A DNA stretch of 64,000 nt from contig CP031585.1 in NCBI GenBank assembly GCA_003217735.2, positions 5,225,501 through 5,289,500 of the forward strand, read 5' to 3'. The notes beneath the pieces were generated by a model. That model saw nothing but the letters and a program-made list of their open reading frames with translations, did not search any database and had not been told where the DNA came from. Made by a program: the position numbers and the translations under genes. This stretch comes from Marinibacterium anthonyi. Its GTDB lineage: Bacteria; Pseudomonadota; Alphaproteobacteria; Rhodobacterales; Rhodobacteraceae. Of the stretch, positions 43,634-51,673 are shown piece after piece; positions within the stretch are counted from its first letter, which is position 1; every line of letters starts with the position of its first letter.

Positions 43634-44455
43634 GTGTTTCAGCATTCGACACGTCAGTCCAACCTCGCGATCGCGGCCGGGATGGCCGAAGTCGTCTATC
43701 ATTCCATCGTCCGGTCGATCCGCAAGACACACAACAACGCCTTTGTCGCCATCGGCATGAACTTGCTGCAGATGGTCATCTTCGTGATGGCCTTCTACGT
43801 CATGTTCTGGGTGCTGGGCCTCAGGTCGGCCAAGATCCGGGGCGATTTCCTGATCTACATCATGACCGGCATCTTCGTGTTCATGACCCATGTTAAGGCG
43901 CTTGGGGCCGTCGTCGGATCCGAAGGCCCGGCCAGCGCCATCATGAAGCACGCGCCGATGAACACGGCCATCGCGATCAGTTCGGCCGCGCTCGGGGCGC
44001 TGTATATCCAGCTGCTGTCGATGTTCGTGGTGCTCTACATCTACCACGCCGCCTTCAACCCGATCGAGATCTACGATCCCATCGGCTGCATGGCGATGCT
44101 GCTGCTGGCCTGGTTCACCGGCGTCGCGCTGGGGCTGGTGCTGCTGGCGATCAAGCCGTGGTATCCGACCTTCGTGAAGATCTTCAGCCAGATCTACCAG
44201 CGCGCCAACATGATTGCGTCGGGCAAGATGTTCGTCGCCAACACGCTGCCCGGCTTCATGCTGGCCATGTTCGACTGGAACCCGCTGTTCCACATCATCG
44301 ACCAGTCGCGCGGCTTTGCCTTCAAGAACTACTTTCCGCGTTATTCCAACTGGGAATATCCTCTGATCGTCGGCATCATCCTTGTCGTCCTTGGCCTGAT
44401 GGGTGAATTCTACACCCGCAAGAACGCCTCGATGAGCTGGAACGCCCGGAGATGA
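43634..44455 (+). CDS. ABC-2 type polysaccharide export permease (KpsM-like)
   Basis: The 273-residue protein has six hydrophobic segments and starts at GTG. It resembles the KpsM/Wzm permeases that export capsule or O-antigen, with a polar N-terminus, WVLGLR and MLLLAWFTGVALGLVLLAIKPWYP segments and the LFHIIDQSRGFAFKNYFP region near the C-terminus. No adjacent ATP-binding partner (KpsT/Wzt) is present. It likely exports the glycan made by genes 33219-42705; this is inference. Confidence 0.85.
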   Translation: MFQHSTRQSNLAIAAGMAEVVYHSIVRSIRKTHNNAFVAIGMNLLQMVIFVMAFYVMFWVLGLRSAKIRGDFLIYIMTGIFVFMTHVKALGAVVGSEGPASAIMKHAPMNTAIAISSAALGALYIQLLSMFVVLYIYHAAFNPIEIYDPIGCMAMLLLAWFTGVALGLVLLAIKPWYPTFVKIFSQIYQRANMIASGKMFVANTLPGFMLAMFDWNPLFHIIDQSRGFAFKNYFPRYSNWEYPLIVGIILVVLGLMGEFYTRKNASMSWNARR

Positions 44456-44465
44456 AGACAGACAG

Positions 44466-45059
44466 ATGAAATCCCTTGCAGCGCTGCTGGTGGCAGCCCT
44501 GGCAAGCCCGGCGCTTGCCGATCCCCCCTTTCCATGGATCTACGATGTCCAAGGCGTGGGGGAAGGCGACGTGCTGAACATCCGCGCCGATGCGTCTTCG
44601 ACGGCCGAGGTGATCGCTTCGCTGCCGCCCGACGCCACCGGGGTCGAGGCGGTCGCGGTCAACGACAACGGCTACTGGCTGCGGATCGCCCTGCCCGAAA
44701 GCACTGGCTGGGCGGCGGCGGGCTACCTGAAGCCCCGGCCGCGCGACCCGGATTACGCCTTTACCCGCGCCCTGACATGCGGCGGAACGGAACCGTTCTG
44801 GGGCCTGCGCGTCGTCCAGGACGACAGCGCGGTGCTGATCCTGATGGGCGAAGACGACGCGACACTGCCCGCCCACAGGCTGCGCCCCGGCAAGGACCAC
44901 AAGGACCGTTTCACGCTGTCGCTGGGCGACAGCAGCGCCGCGCTGATTTCGGTCCAGCAATGCAGCGACGGGATGTCGGACCGGATTTACGGGCTCAAGA
45001 TCAACCTGACCATCAACAAGCAGAAACCCCTGTCGGGCTGCTGTTCGCTGGTGCCCTGA
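44466..45059 (+). CDS. Exported SH3-domain protein
   Basis: The 197-residue protein has a signal peptide (about 1-18, ending SPALAD) and a bacterial SH3-like domain (about 25-90: DVLNIRADASSTAEVIASLPPDATGVEAV). The C-terminal COG3650-like part has Cys residues (TCGGTEPFWGLRV and QCSDGMSDRIYG) that may form disulfides. It follows the permease by ten bases and converges with alkB. It may bind cell-wall peptides; function not established. Confidence 0.82.
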   Translation: MKSLAALLVAALASPALADPPFPWIYDVQGVGEGDVLNIRADASSTAEVIASLPPDATGVEAVAVNDNGYWLRIALPESTGWAAAGYLKPRPRDPDYAFTRALTCGGTEPFWGLRVVQDDSAVLILMGEDDATLPAHRLRPGKDHKDRFTLSLGDSSAALISVQQCSDGMSDRIYGLKINLTINKQKPLSGCCSLVP

Positions 45060-45064
45060 AGACC

Positions 45065-45673
45065 TTAGGCCGCCACCCGCAGCGTCAGGTTGATCCGCCC
45101 GCCCTTGGGCAGCAGCCGCGAGGACCCGAACCGGATCCGGTCGATGCCGTGATAGGTCAGCCGCGCCTCGCCGCCCATCACCACCACGTCGCCCGAACTC
45201 AGCCAGATGGATTCCGTCTTGCCGCCGCGCGTGGTGTTGCCGATCCTGAACAGCCCGTCATCGCCCAGCGACACCGACACCACCGGCCAGGTGTAATCGG
45301 CCTCGTCCTTGTCCTGGTGCAGGCTCATCCGCGCGTCGGCCCCGTAATAGTTGATCAGGCAGCTGTCGGGATGCCGGTCCAGCCCCGTCACCCCCTGCCA
45401 GATCGCCAGCACCGCCTCGGGGATCCCCGGCCAGGCCACGCCCGAAGGATGCTGCGGCTCGTACCGGTACCCGTTGCGATCGGTGATCCAGCCCAGGTCC
45501 CCGGCCGAGGTCATGCGCACCGACATCGCCTGCCCCCGCGGCGTCACCGGACGGAAAAGCGGCGCGGCCTTCAGGACCGGACGCAGGGCCGCGACCAGCG
45601 CCGCCTGGGCGGGCGCATCCAGATAGCCCTTCCAGATCCGAAATCCGCGCAGAATGACCGGCGCCGTGCTCAT
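45065..45673 (-). CDS. alkB: AlkB-type 2-oxoglutarate/Fe(II) dioxygenase
   Basis: AlkB removes methyl groups from alkylated DNA or RNA bases. The 202-residue protein has the Fe(II) site HQDKDE (HxD), a distal His in YHGIDRIRFG and the 2-oxoglutarate-binding Arg region GGRINLTLR. ATG 45673 is chosen for the AAAGGAGG site upstream; a GTG ten codons earlier is less likely. It ends six bases after the convergent SH3 gene. Confidence 0.9.
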   Translation of the reverse strand: MSTAPVILRGFRIWKGYLDAPAQAALVAALRPVLKAAPLFRPVTPRGQAMSVRMTSAGDLGWITDRNGYRYEPQHPSGVAWPGIPEAVLAIWQGVTGLDRHPDSCLINYYGADARMSLHQDKDEADYTWPVVSVSLGDDGLFRIGNTTRGGKTESIWLSSGDVVVMGGEARLTYHGIDRIRFGSSRLLPKGGRINLTLRVAA

Positions 45674-45749
45674 GAAAGCCTCCTTTACGGGGTAACGTGT
45701 CACCGAAAGGCAAACCGCAGAAGAAAGGCGGAATGCAAGCGGTTCACGC

Positions 45750-45778
45750 GCTTGCAGGCCTTAGTTGCCATCCCTATA
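45750..45778 (+). promoter_or_regulatory. Candidate RpoH heat-shock promoter for dnaK
   Basis: CTTGCAG (45750-45756), 14 bases, CCCTATAT (45771-45778) resemble the alphaproteobacterial RpoH pattern CTTG...C-TATAT. It lies 112 bases before the dnaK start, in a plausible position. Match is by eye. Confidence 0.45.
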
Positions 45779-45889
45779 TACGCCGGGACGCGCCAAGGTC
45801 CTGTGACCGAAGCGCCACACAGTCGGGGCCTAGATGCCGTAACGGGTCCGGGTCTCGTGAAATCGCCTTTGAATTGAGAGGGATCAAAT

Positions 45890-47809
45890 ATGTCGAAAGT
45901 CATCGGTATCGACCTCGGGACGACGAACAGCTGCGTCGCCATCATGGACGGTGCGCAACCTCGCGTGATCGAAAATTCCGAAGGGACGCGTACGACCCCG
46001 TCGATCGTCGCCTTCACGGACGATGAACGCCTGGTCGGCCAGCCGGCCAAGCGGCAGGCGGTCACCAACCCCGAAAACACCGTCTTCGGTGTCAAGCGCC
46101 TGATCGGTCGTCGCGTGGACGACCTGCACCTGGCCAAGGACAAGAAGAACCTGCCCTACAACGTGATCGACGGCGGCAACGGCGACGCGTGGGTGGAAGC
46201 CAAGGGTGACAAATACTCGCCCAGCCAGATTTCCGCCTTCATCCTCGGGAAGATGAAGGAAACCGCCGAAAGCTATCTTGGCGAAGAGGTGACGCAAGCC
46301 GTCATCACCGTTCCCGCCTATTTCAACGACGCCCAGCGTCAGGCCACCAAGGACGCCGGCAAGATCGCCGGCCTGGAAGTGCTGCGGATCATCAACGAAC
46401 CGACAGCCGCCGCCTTGGCCTATGGACTGGACAAGCAGAACAGCCACACCATCGCGGTCTATGACCTTGGTGGCGGTACGTTCGACGTGACCATCCTGGA
46501 AATCGACGACGGCCTGTTCGAAGTGAAATCCACCAACGGGGATACGTTCCTGGGCGGTGAAGATTTCGACATGCGCATCGTCAACTACCTGGCCGGCGAG
46601 TTCCAGAAAGAGAACGGCGTCGACCTGACCAAGGACAAGATGGCCCTGCAGCGTCTGAAGGAAGCTGCCGAAAAGGCCAAGATCGAACTGTCCAGCTCGT
46701 CCCAGACCGAGATCAACCAGCCGTTCATCTCGATGGACCCCAAGGGCGGCCAGCCGCTGCACCTGGTGATGAAGCTGACGCGCGCCAAGCTGGAAAGCCT
46801 GGTGGGTGACCTGATCAAGGCCTCGATGAAGCCCTGCGCCGCCGCGCTGAAGGATGCCGGCATCTCGGCTTCGGAAGTCGACGAGGTTGTTCTGGTCGGT
46901 GGTATGACCCGGATGCCGAAAGTCATCGAAGAGGTGACCAAGTTCTTCGGCAAGGAACCCCACAAGGGTGTGAACCCGGACGAGGTTGTCGCCATGGGCG
47001 CCGCCATCCAGGCCGGTGTTCTGCAGGGTGACGTCAAGGACGTCGTTCTTCTGGACGTGACCCCGCTGTCGCTGGGCATCGAAACGCTTGGCGGTGTCTT
47101 TACCCGGCTGATCGACCGCAACACGACGATCCCGACGAAAAAGTCGCAGATCTTCTCGACCGCGGAAGACAACCAGAACGCCGTGACCATCCGGGTCTTC
47201 CAGGGCGAACGCGAAATGGCGTCCGACAACAAGATGCTTGGCCAGTTCAACCTGGAAAACATCCCGCCGGCGCCGCGCGGCATGCCCCAGATCGAGGTGA
47301 CATTCGACATCGACGCCAACGGCATCGTGTCGGTTTCCGCCAAGGACAAGGGCACCGGCAAGGAACAGAAGATCACCATCCAGGCCTCGGGCGGTCTGTC
47401 GGACGAAGACATCGAAAAGATGGTCCGCGACGCCGAGGAGAACGCCGAAGCCGACAAGGCCCGCAAGGACCTGGTGGAAGCCAAGAACCAGGCCGAAAGC
47501 CTCATCCATTCGACCGAAAAGTCGATGGAAGAACATGCGGACAAGGTCGACCCGTCGACCGTCGAGGCGATCGAACTGGCCATTGCCGCGCTCAAGGACG
47601 AGCTGGAAACCGACAACGCGGACAAGATTCGCGCCGGCATCCAGAACGTGACCGATGCGGCCATGAAACTGGGCGAGGCCATCTACAAGGCCAGCCAGGA
47701 CGAGGCCTCCGGCTCTGACGAACCCGAGCCGGCCGATTCGTCGCGCGGCGACGACGATGACATCGTCGATGCCGAGTTCGAAGATCTGGACGACAACAAG
47801 CGTGGCTGA
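45890..47809 (+). CDS. dnaK: Chaperone Hsp70 DnaK
   Basis: DnaK is the ATP-dependent Hsp70 chaperone. The 639-residue protein has the N-terminal ATPase domain ([13 protein letters not shown] at residues 5-17 and [13 protein letters not shown] near 190), linker and substrate domain from about 390, and an acidic C-terminal tail ([14 protein letters not shown]), all of normal length. It is followed by dnaJ across 85 bases and preceded by a candidate RpoH promoter. Confidence 0.98.
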   Translation: MSKVIGIDLGTTNSCVAIMDGAQPRVIENSEGTRTTPSIVAFTDDERLVGQPAKRQAVTNPENTVFGVKRLIGRRVDDLHLAKDKKNLPYNVIDGGNGDAWVEAKGDKYSPSQISAFILGKMKETAESYLGEEVTQAVITVPAYFNDAQRQATKDAGKIAGLEVLRIINEPTAAALAYGLDKQNSHTIAVYDLGGGTFDVTILEIDDGLFEVKSTNGDTFLGGEDFDMRIVNYLAGEFQKENGVDLTKDKMALQRLKEAAEKAKIELSSSSQTEINQPFISMDPKGGQPLHLVMKLTRAKLESLVGDLIKASMKPCAAALKDAGISASEVDEVVLVGGMTRMPKVIEEVTKFFGKEPHKGVNPDEVVAMGAAIQAGVLQGDVKDVVLLDVTPLSLGIETLGGVFTRLIDRNTTIPTKKSQIFSTAEDNQNAVTIRVFQGEREMASDNKMLGQFNLENIPPAPRGMPQIEVTFDIDANGIVSVSAKDKGTGKEQKITIQASGGLSDEDIEKMVRDAEENAEADKARKDLVEAKNQAESLIHSTEKSMEEHADKVDPSTVEAIELAIAALKDELETDNADKIRAGIQNVTDAAMKLGEAIYKASQDEASGSDEPEPADSSRGDDDDIVDAEFEDLDDNKRG

Positions 47810-47830
47810 TCGCCAGGCCTGAACACTTTG

Positions 47831-47857
47831 AGGCCGGTCCGCACCACGGGCCGGCCT
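47831..47857 (+). terminator. Hairpin between dnaK and dnaJ
   Basis: A ten-base-pair stem (AGGCCGGTCC/GGGCCGGCCT, one G-T pair) with a seven-base loop lies between dnaK and dnaJ. No T tract follows, so it may attenuate or stabilise mRNA rather than fully terminate. Confidence 0.4.
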
Positions 47858-47894
47858 TGGCTGTTCAGGCAGACTGCCTCAAGAGGACGAACAG

Positions 47895-49046
47895 ATGTCG
47901 AAACGTGATTTCTACGATGTACTCGGGGTGTCCCGCTCCGCGGACGCGGATGAAATCAAGAAGGCCTACCGAAAGAAGGCCAAGGAACTCCATCCCGACC
48001 GAAACTCCGACAATCCCGATGCCGAAGCCCAGTTCAAGGAAGCGAACGAAGCCTACGAGATCCTGAAGGACGCCGAAAAGAAGGCGGCCTATGATCGCTT
48101 TGGCCACGCCGCCTTCGAAGGCGGCATGGGCGGCGGGGCCCGCCAGGGCGCCCAGGGGTTCGGCGGCGGCGATTTCCAAAGCGCCTTTTCGGATGTCTTC
48201 GACGATCTCTTCGGCGACTTCATGGGCGGCCAGCGGGGCGGTGGCGGCGGACGCCGCGCGGCCCGCGGCTCCGACCTGCGCTACAACCTGCGCGTCACCC
48301 TGGAAGAAGCCTACAGCGGCCTGCAAAAGACCATCAACGTGCCCACCGCGGTGGCCTGTTCCACCTGCAGCGGCACCGGCGCCGAAGGCGGCGCCGAGCC
48401 GGTCACCTGCCCGACCTGTTCGGGCATGGGCAAGGTCCGCGCGCAACAGGGCTTCTTCACGGTCGAACGCACCTGCCCGACCTGTTCGGGTCTGGGCCAG
48501 ATCATCAAGAACCCCTGCCGGTCCTGCGGCGGCTCCGGCCGTGTCGAAAAGGACCGTGCCCTGTCGGTGAACATCCCGGCCGGCGTGGAAACCGGTACCC
48601 GCATCCGTCTGGCCGGCGAGGGCGAAGCGGGCCTGCGCGGCGGACCTCCGGGCGACCTGTACATCTTTCTCGACGTGAAGCAGCACGATCTCTTCGACCG
48701 CGACGGCACCAACCTTTACTGCAAGGTGCCGATGAGCATGGCCAAGGCCGCGCTTGGCGGCTCCATCGAAGTACCCACGATCGACGGCGGCCGCGGCCGC
48801 GTGCAGATCCCGGCAGGCAGCCAGTCGGGCCGCCAGATGCGCCTGCGTGGCAAGGGCATGCCGGCCCTGCGCGGCGGCGGACATGGCGACATGTTCATCG
48901 AACTCGCCGTCGAAACGCCGGTCAACCTGACCGGCAAGCAGAAGGACCTGCTGCGCGAGTTCGAAGAGCTGAGCGAGGACAACAATCCCGCCATGAAGAA
49001 CTTCTTCTCGTCGGTTAAATCCTTCTGGGACTCGATGAAGGGCTAA
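47895..49046 (+). CDS. dnaJ: Co-chaperone DnaJ
   Basis: DnaJ stimulates DnaK ATP hydrolysis. The 383-residue protein has the J domain (about 1-70, [11 protein letters not shown] containing HPD) and a Gly-rich region. Four zinc-finger CxxCxG repeats (about 155-220: [32 protein letters not shown]) and the C-terminal substrate domains follow. Normal length and architecture. Confidence 0.98.
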   Translation: MSKRDFYDVLGVSRSADADEIKKAYRKKAKELHPDRNSDNPDAEAQFKEANEAYEILKDAEKKAAYDRFGHAAFEGGMGGGARQGAQGFGGGDFQSAFSDVFDDLFGDFMGGQRGGGGGRRAARGSDLRYNLRVTLEEAYSGLQKTINVPTAVACSTCSGTGAEGGAEPVTCPTCSGMGKVRAQQGFFTVERTCPTCSGLGQIIKNPCRSCGGSGRVEKDRALSVNIPAGVETGTRIRLAGEGEAGLRGGPPGDLYIFLDVKQHDLFDRDGTNLYCKVPMSMAKAALGGSIEVPTIDGGRGRVQIPAGSQSGRQMRLRGKGMPALRGGGHGDMFIELAVETPVNLTGKQKDLLREFEELSEDNNPAMKNFFSSVKSFWDSMKG

Positions 49047-49120
49047 GCAAGCTTGCAGGAGTGTTCCGCCGAACCTCTTCACGCGCGAACGGGCGGAGCT
49101 CCGGCTCCTCCCCCCTTCCC

Positions 49121-49184
49121 TCCTTCATCTTTGCCCAAATACTCTCGGGGGAATCCGCCCAGGGCGGATGGGGCAGCGCCCTCC
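49121..49184 (+). repeat. Candidate dispersed repeat downstream of dnaJ
   Basis: The stretch contains TTTGCCCAAATACTC, a G-run, a seven-base-pair hairpin (ATCCGCC/GGCGGAT, 49153-49169) and GGGGCAGCGCCC. It resembles a sequence I recall as repeated in Rhodobacteraceae genomes. Only one copy is visible here. Confidence 0.45.
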
Positions 49185-49192
49185 AAACCCCG

Positions 49193-49207
49193 TTAACTCC
49201 CTGCTAA
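49193..49207. promoter_or_regulatory. Candidate CtrA box upstream of radC
   Basis: TTAA-N7-CTAA, one mismatch from the CtrA consensus, ends 26 bases before the radC start. It has the same degree of match as the box at 9853. Confidence 0.35.
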
Positions 49208-49232
49208 CCACGCCGGGCCTATTGTCGGCGCC

Positions 49233-49988
49233 ATGTCCGCCGATGCCTTCTCAGACCAGCCTCTGCCGCTTTTCGACGGCACTGCCGCGCCCGTCCTGCC
49301 CAAGGGCGCGCGTCTGCCGTCCTATATAGCCGGCCACCGGGACCGCCTGCGCCAGCGTTTTCGCGAAGGCGGCGCGGCGGCGATGCCCGATTACGAACTC
49401 CTGGAACTGGTTCTCTTCCGCGCCCTGCCCCGCCAGGACACCAAGCCCCTGGCGCGGGCGCTTCTGGACCGGTTCGGGGATTTCAACGGCGTGCTCAGCG
49501 CGCGGCCCGAACGGCTGGGCGACATCAAGGGCGTGGGTGACGCCGTGATCACCGAACTGAAACTGGTGGAGGCGGCGGCGCACCGGCTGGCACGGGCCAA
49601 GGTCATGCAACGGCACGCGATTTCGGGCTGGGACGCGCTGCTGGATTATTGCCACACCACCATGGCCCACCGCGAAACGGAACAGTTTCGCGTGCTTTAC
49701 CTCGATCGCAAGAACATCCTGATCGCGGACGAGGAACAGGGCAAGGGCACCGTCGACCATGTGCCGGTCTACCCGCGCGAGGTCGCGCGGCGGGCACTGG
49801 AACTGAACGCCTCGGCGCTGATCCTGGTGCATAACCACCCCTCGGGCGATCCGACACCCAGCCAGGCGGATTTCGACATGACCCGCAAGATCGACGCCGC
49901 CTGCCAGGCCCTGTCCATCGCCCTGCACGATCACCTCGTCATCGGCAAATCGCGCGAGATCAGCTTTCGCTCTGAAGGTTATCTTTGA
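49233..49988 (+). CDS. radC: RadC family JAB-domain protein
   Basis: The 251-residue protein has an N-terminal helix-hairpin-helix-like region (about 25-105) and a C-terminal JAMM/JAB metalloprotease-like domain with VHNHPSGDPTPSQADF. RadC was named for DNA repair, but its real function is unclear; it is often linked to competence or recombination. The 3' end overlaps the convergent arsR gene by ten bases. Confidence 0.92.
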   Translation: MSADAFSDQPLPLFDGTAAPVLPKGARLPSYIAGHRDRLRQRFREGGAAAMPDYELLELVLFRALPRQDTKPLARALLDRFGDFNGVLSARPERLGDIKGVGDAVITELKLVEAAAHRLARAKVMQRHAISGWDALLDYCHTTMAHRETEQFRVLYLDRKNILIADEEQGKGTVDHVPVYPREVARRALELNASALILVHNHPSGDPTPSQADFDMTRKIDAACQALSIALHDHLVIGKSREISFRSEGYL

Positions 49989-50332
49989 TCGTCAGCCATT
50001 TGCGCTGCGCCCAGCACTGAATCCAGCAGCCCCGGGAACCGCGCATCCAGATCCTCGCGCCGCAGCCGCAGCAGCCTGTGCCGGCCATGCGGTTCGCTGC
50101 GGATGACCCCCGCTTCGCGCAGCACCTTGGCAATATGGGATCGCGTCGATTTCGGCATGTCCGTGCGCAACGCGTCGCAGGCCGCCATCTCTTTCGGCCC
50201 TGCCGCGATTTCCCGAACGATTTCAAGCCGGACCGGATCGCTCAACGCGAAAAGCACCTGGGTCAACACCAGCTCCTCCCGGGCCGGGTGCGGCAGGTCA
50301 AGGGCGGCATAAGGCAGATCCGAAGCATCCAT
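49979..50332 (-). CDS. ArsR family transcriptional repressor
   Basis: The 117-residue protein is a winged helix-turn-helix of the ArsR/SmtB type: LFALSDPVRLEIVREIAAGP (helix one region), then KSTRSHIAKVLREAGVIRSEPHGRHRLLRLR as recognition helix and wing. It has only one Cys in the N-terminal half, so a metal site is not evident. It is divergent from an MFS exporter and two palindromes lie between them, so it likely represses both. Effector unknown. Confidence 0.88.
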   Translation of the reverse strand: MDASDLPYAALDLPHPAREELVLTQVLFALSDPVRLEIVREIAAGPKEMAACDALRTDMPKSTRSHIAKVLREAGVIRSEPHGRHRLLRLRREDLDARFPGLLDSVLGAAQMADDQR

Positions 50333-50352
50333 GGTTCGAATATAGTTGAACT
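50333..50352. promoter_or_regulatory. ArsR operator 1
   Basis: Imperfect palindrome GGTTCGA-N6-TTGAACT, abutting the arsR start codon. Same half-site as operator 2, 43 bases away centre to centre (about four helical turns). Confidence 0.6.
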
Positions 50353-50375
50353 GTCCAGTGGATGACAGTACTTAT

Positions 50376-50395
50376 GGTTCGAAAATAATCGAACC
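50376..50395. promoter_or_regulatory. ArsR operator 2
   Basis: Perfect palindrome GGTTCGA-N6-TCGAACC in the arsR/MFS intergenic region. Perfect dyad symmetry with a six-base AT-rich centre is typical of ArsR-family operators. Confidence 0.7.
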
Positions 50396-50446
50396 CATTT
50401 TGCGTCAACCGGCCCGTGCCCTCCCCACCGGGCCAAAGGAAGTGTC

Positions 50447-51652
50447 ATGTCCTCCTCCCCCCTGTCTTCCGACGCCGCGCTGCCCCGCGCGGGCTTCGGG
50501 TTCATCTTTGCCCTGGCCGGCGCCACGCTGATGATGGCCGGCGCCGCCGCGCCGACCCTGTTCTACCCGGTGCTGCAACAGCAGATCGGCTTCTCGCCGG
50601 CGATGATTTCGGCGATCTTCGCGATCTACGCGGTGGCGTTGCTGGCTTCGTTGCTGGTCTTCGGGTCGCTTTCGGACCATGTCGGGCGGCGCATCGCGCT
50701 GACCGTCGGCTTTGGCGGTCTTGCCGTGGCGGTCGTCGCCTTCTGGCACGCCAATTCCGTCGCGACATTGCTGTCGGCCCGCGTCGTGCAGGGCCTGGCC
50801 ACCGGCATCCTGATGCCCGCGCTATCGGCCGTGGCAGTCGATCTGGAACCGCGTTCACGCCCCGGCAGCGCCGCGATCTGGAGCGCGGTTCTGCCGCTTT
50901 GCGGTCTGGCCGGCGGCGCGTTCGGGTCGGGCCTGGCAATGAAATACGGCCTGTCGCCCAAGCCCGAAGTCTTCGGCACGCTCGCCGTGCTTTACGTCGT
51001 GCTGATGATGCTGACCTGGGCCCTGCCCGAAACCTCGCCCCGCCACGAAGGCGTGCTGCGCGCGTTGCGCCCGCGTGTCGGCCTGCCCGAAGCGGCCAAA
51101 CCCACATTCTGGCGCAGCGCCCCGGCCGTCTTTGCCGGCTGGGCCATCGGCGGGCTGTACCTGTCGCTGGGCACCGGGATCGTGTCGCGGGTCTTTCAGA
51201 TCCATGATGCCGTCGCCGAAGCCGGTGTCATCCTGCTGCTGGCCGGCACCGGCGCGCTGTCCATCTTCCTGGCCCGGCGCGCGCACCAGCGGCAGGTGCT
51301 TCTGGTGGGTTCGGCCGCGCTGGCTCTGGGCACGCTGGTGTCGGTGCTGGGCATGCAGATGCCGTCGCTGCCGGTCTACCTGGCGGGGCTCGCGGTCAGC
51401 GGTGTGGGCTTTGGGACCTGTTTCTACGGCACCATCCGCAGTCTGATCCCCCTTGCCCACGCGGACGAACGCGGTGAACTGTTCGCCTCGCTCTACTGCC
51501 TGTCCTACCTGGCCTTCGGGGTCCCGACCGTGGCCGCGGGGCTTCTGGTGCCGCATTTCGGGCTGCTCGAGACGGCGACGGGCTATGGTATTGTCGTCGC
51601 GTTGTCGGCCGCGGCGGCCTGGGCCTGGCGCTACTTCGCGACCACGGATTGA
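50447..51652 (+). CDS. MFS drug/metabolite exporter (Bcr/CflA-like)
   Basis: The 401-residue protein has about 12 hydrophobic segments in two halves. The loop LVFGSLSDHVGRRIALTVG after segment two is the major-facilitator signature. It belongs to the DHA1-type drug-efflux group by general pattern; the substrate is unknown. It is divergent from the ArsR gene, so it is probably induced by the molecule that ArsR senses. Confidence 0.88.
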   Translation: MSSSPLSSDAALPRAGFGFIFALAGATLMMAGAAAPTLFYPVLQQQIGFSPAMISAIFAIYAVALLASLLVFGSLSDHVGRRIALTVGFGGLAVAVVAFWHANSVATLLSARVVQGLATGILMPALSAVAVDLEPRSRPGSAAIWSAVLPLCGLAGGAFGSGLAMKYGLSPKPEVFGTLAVLYVVLMMLTWALPETSPRHEGVLRALRPRVGLPEAAKPTFWRSAPAVFAGWAIGGLYLSLGTGIVSRVFQIHDAVAEAGVILLLAGTGALSIFLARRAHQRQVLLVGSAALALGTLVSVLGMQMPSLPVYLAGLAVSGVGFGTCFYGTIRSLIPLAHADERGELFASLYCLSYLAFGVPTVAAGLLVPHFGLLETATGYGIVVALSAAAAWAWRYFATTD

Positions 51653-51673
51653 CCGAAACCTGTTCCTTGTGCC

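Noticed and set aside
49095-49108. GGAGC-TCCG-GCTCC hairpin after dnaJ as a terminator
   Set aside because: Only five base pairs and a C-rich rather than T-rich tail.
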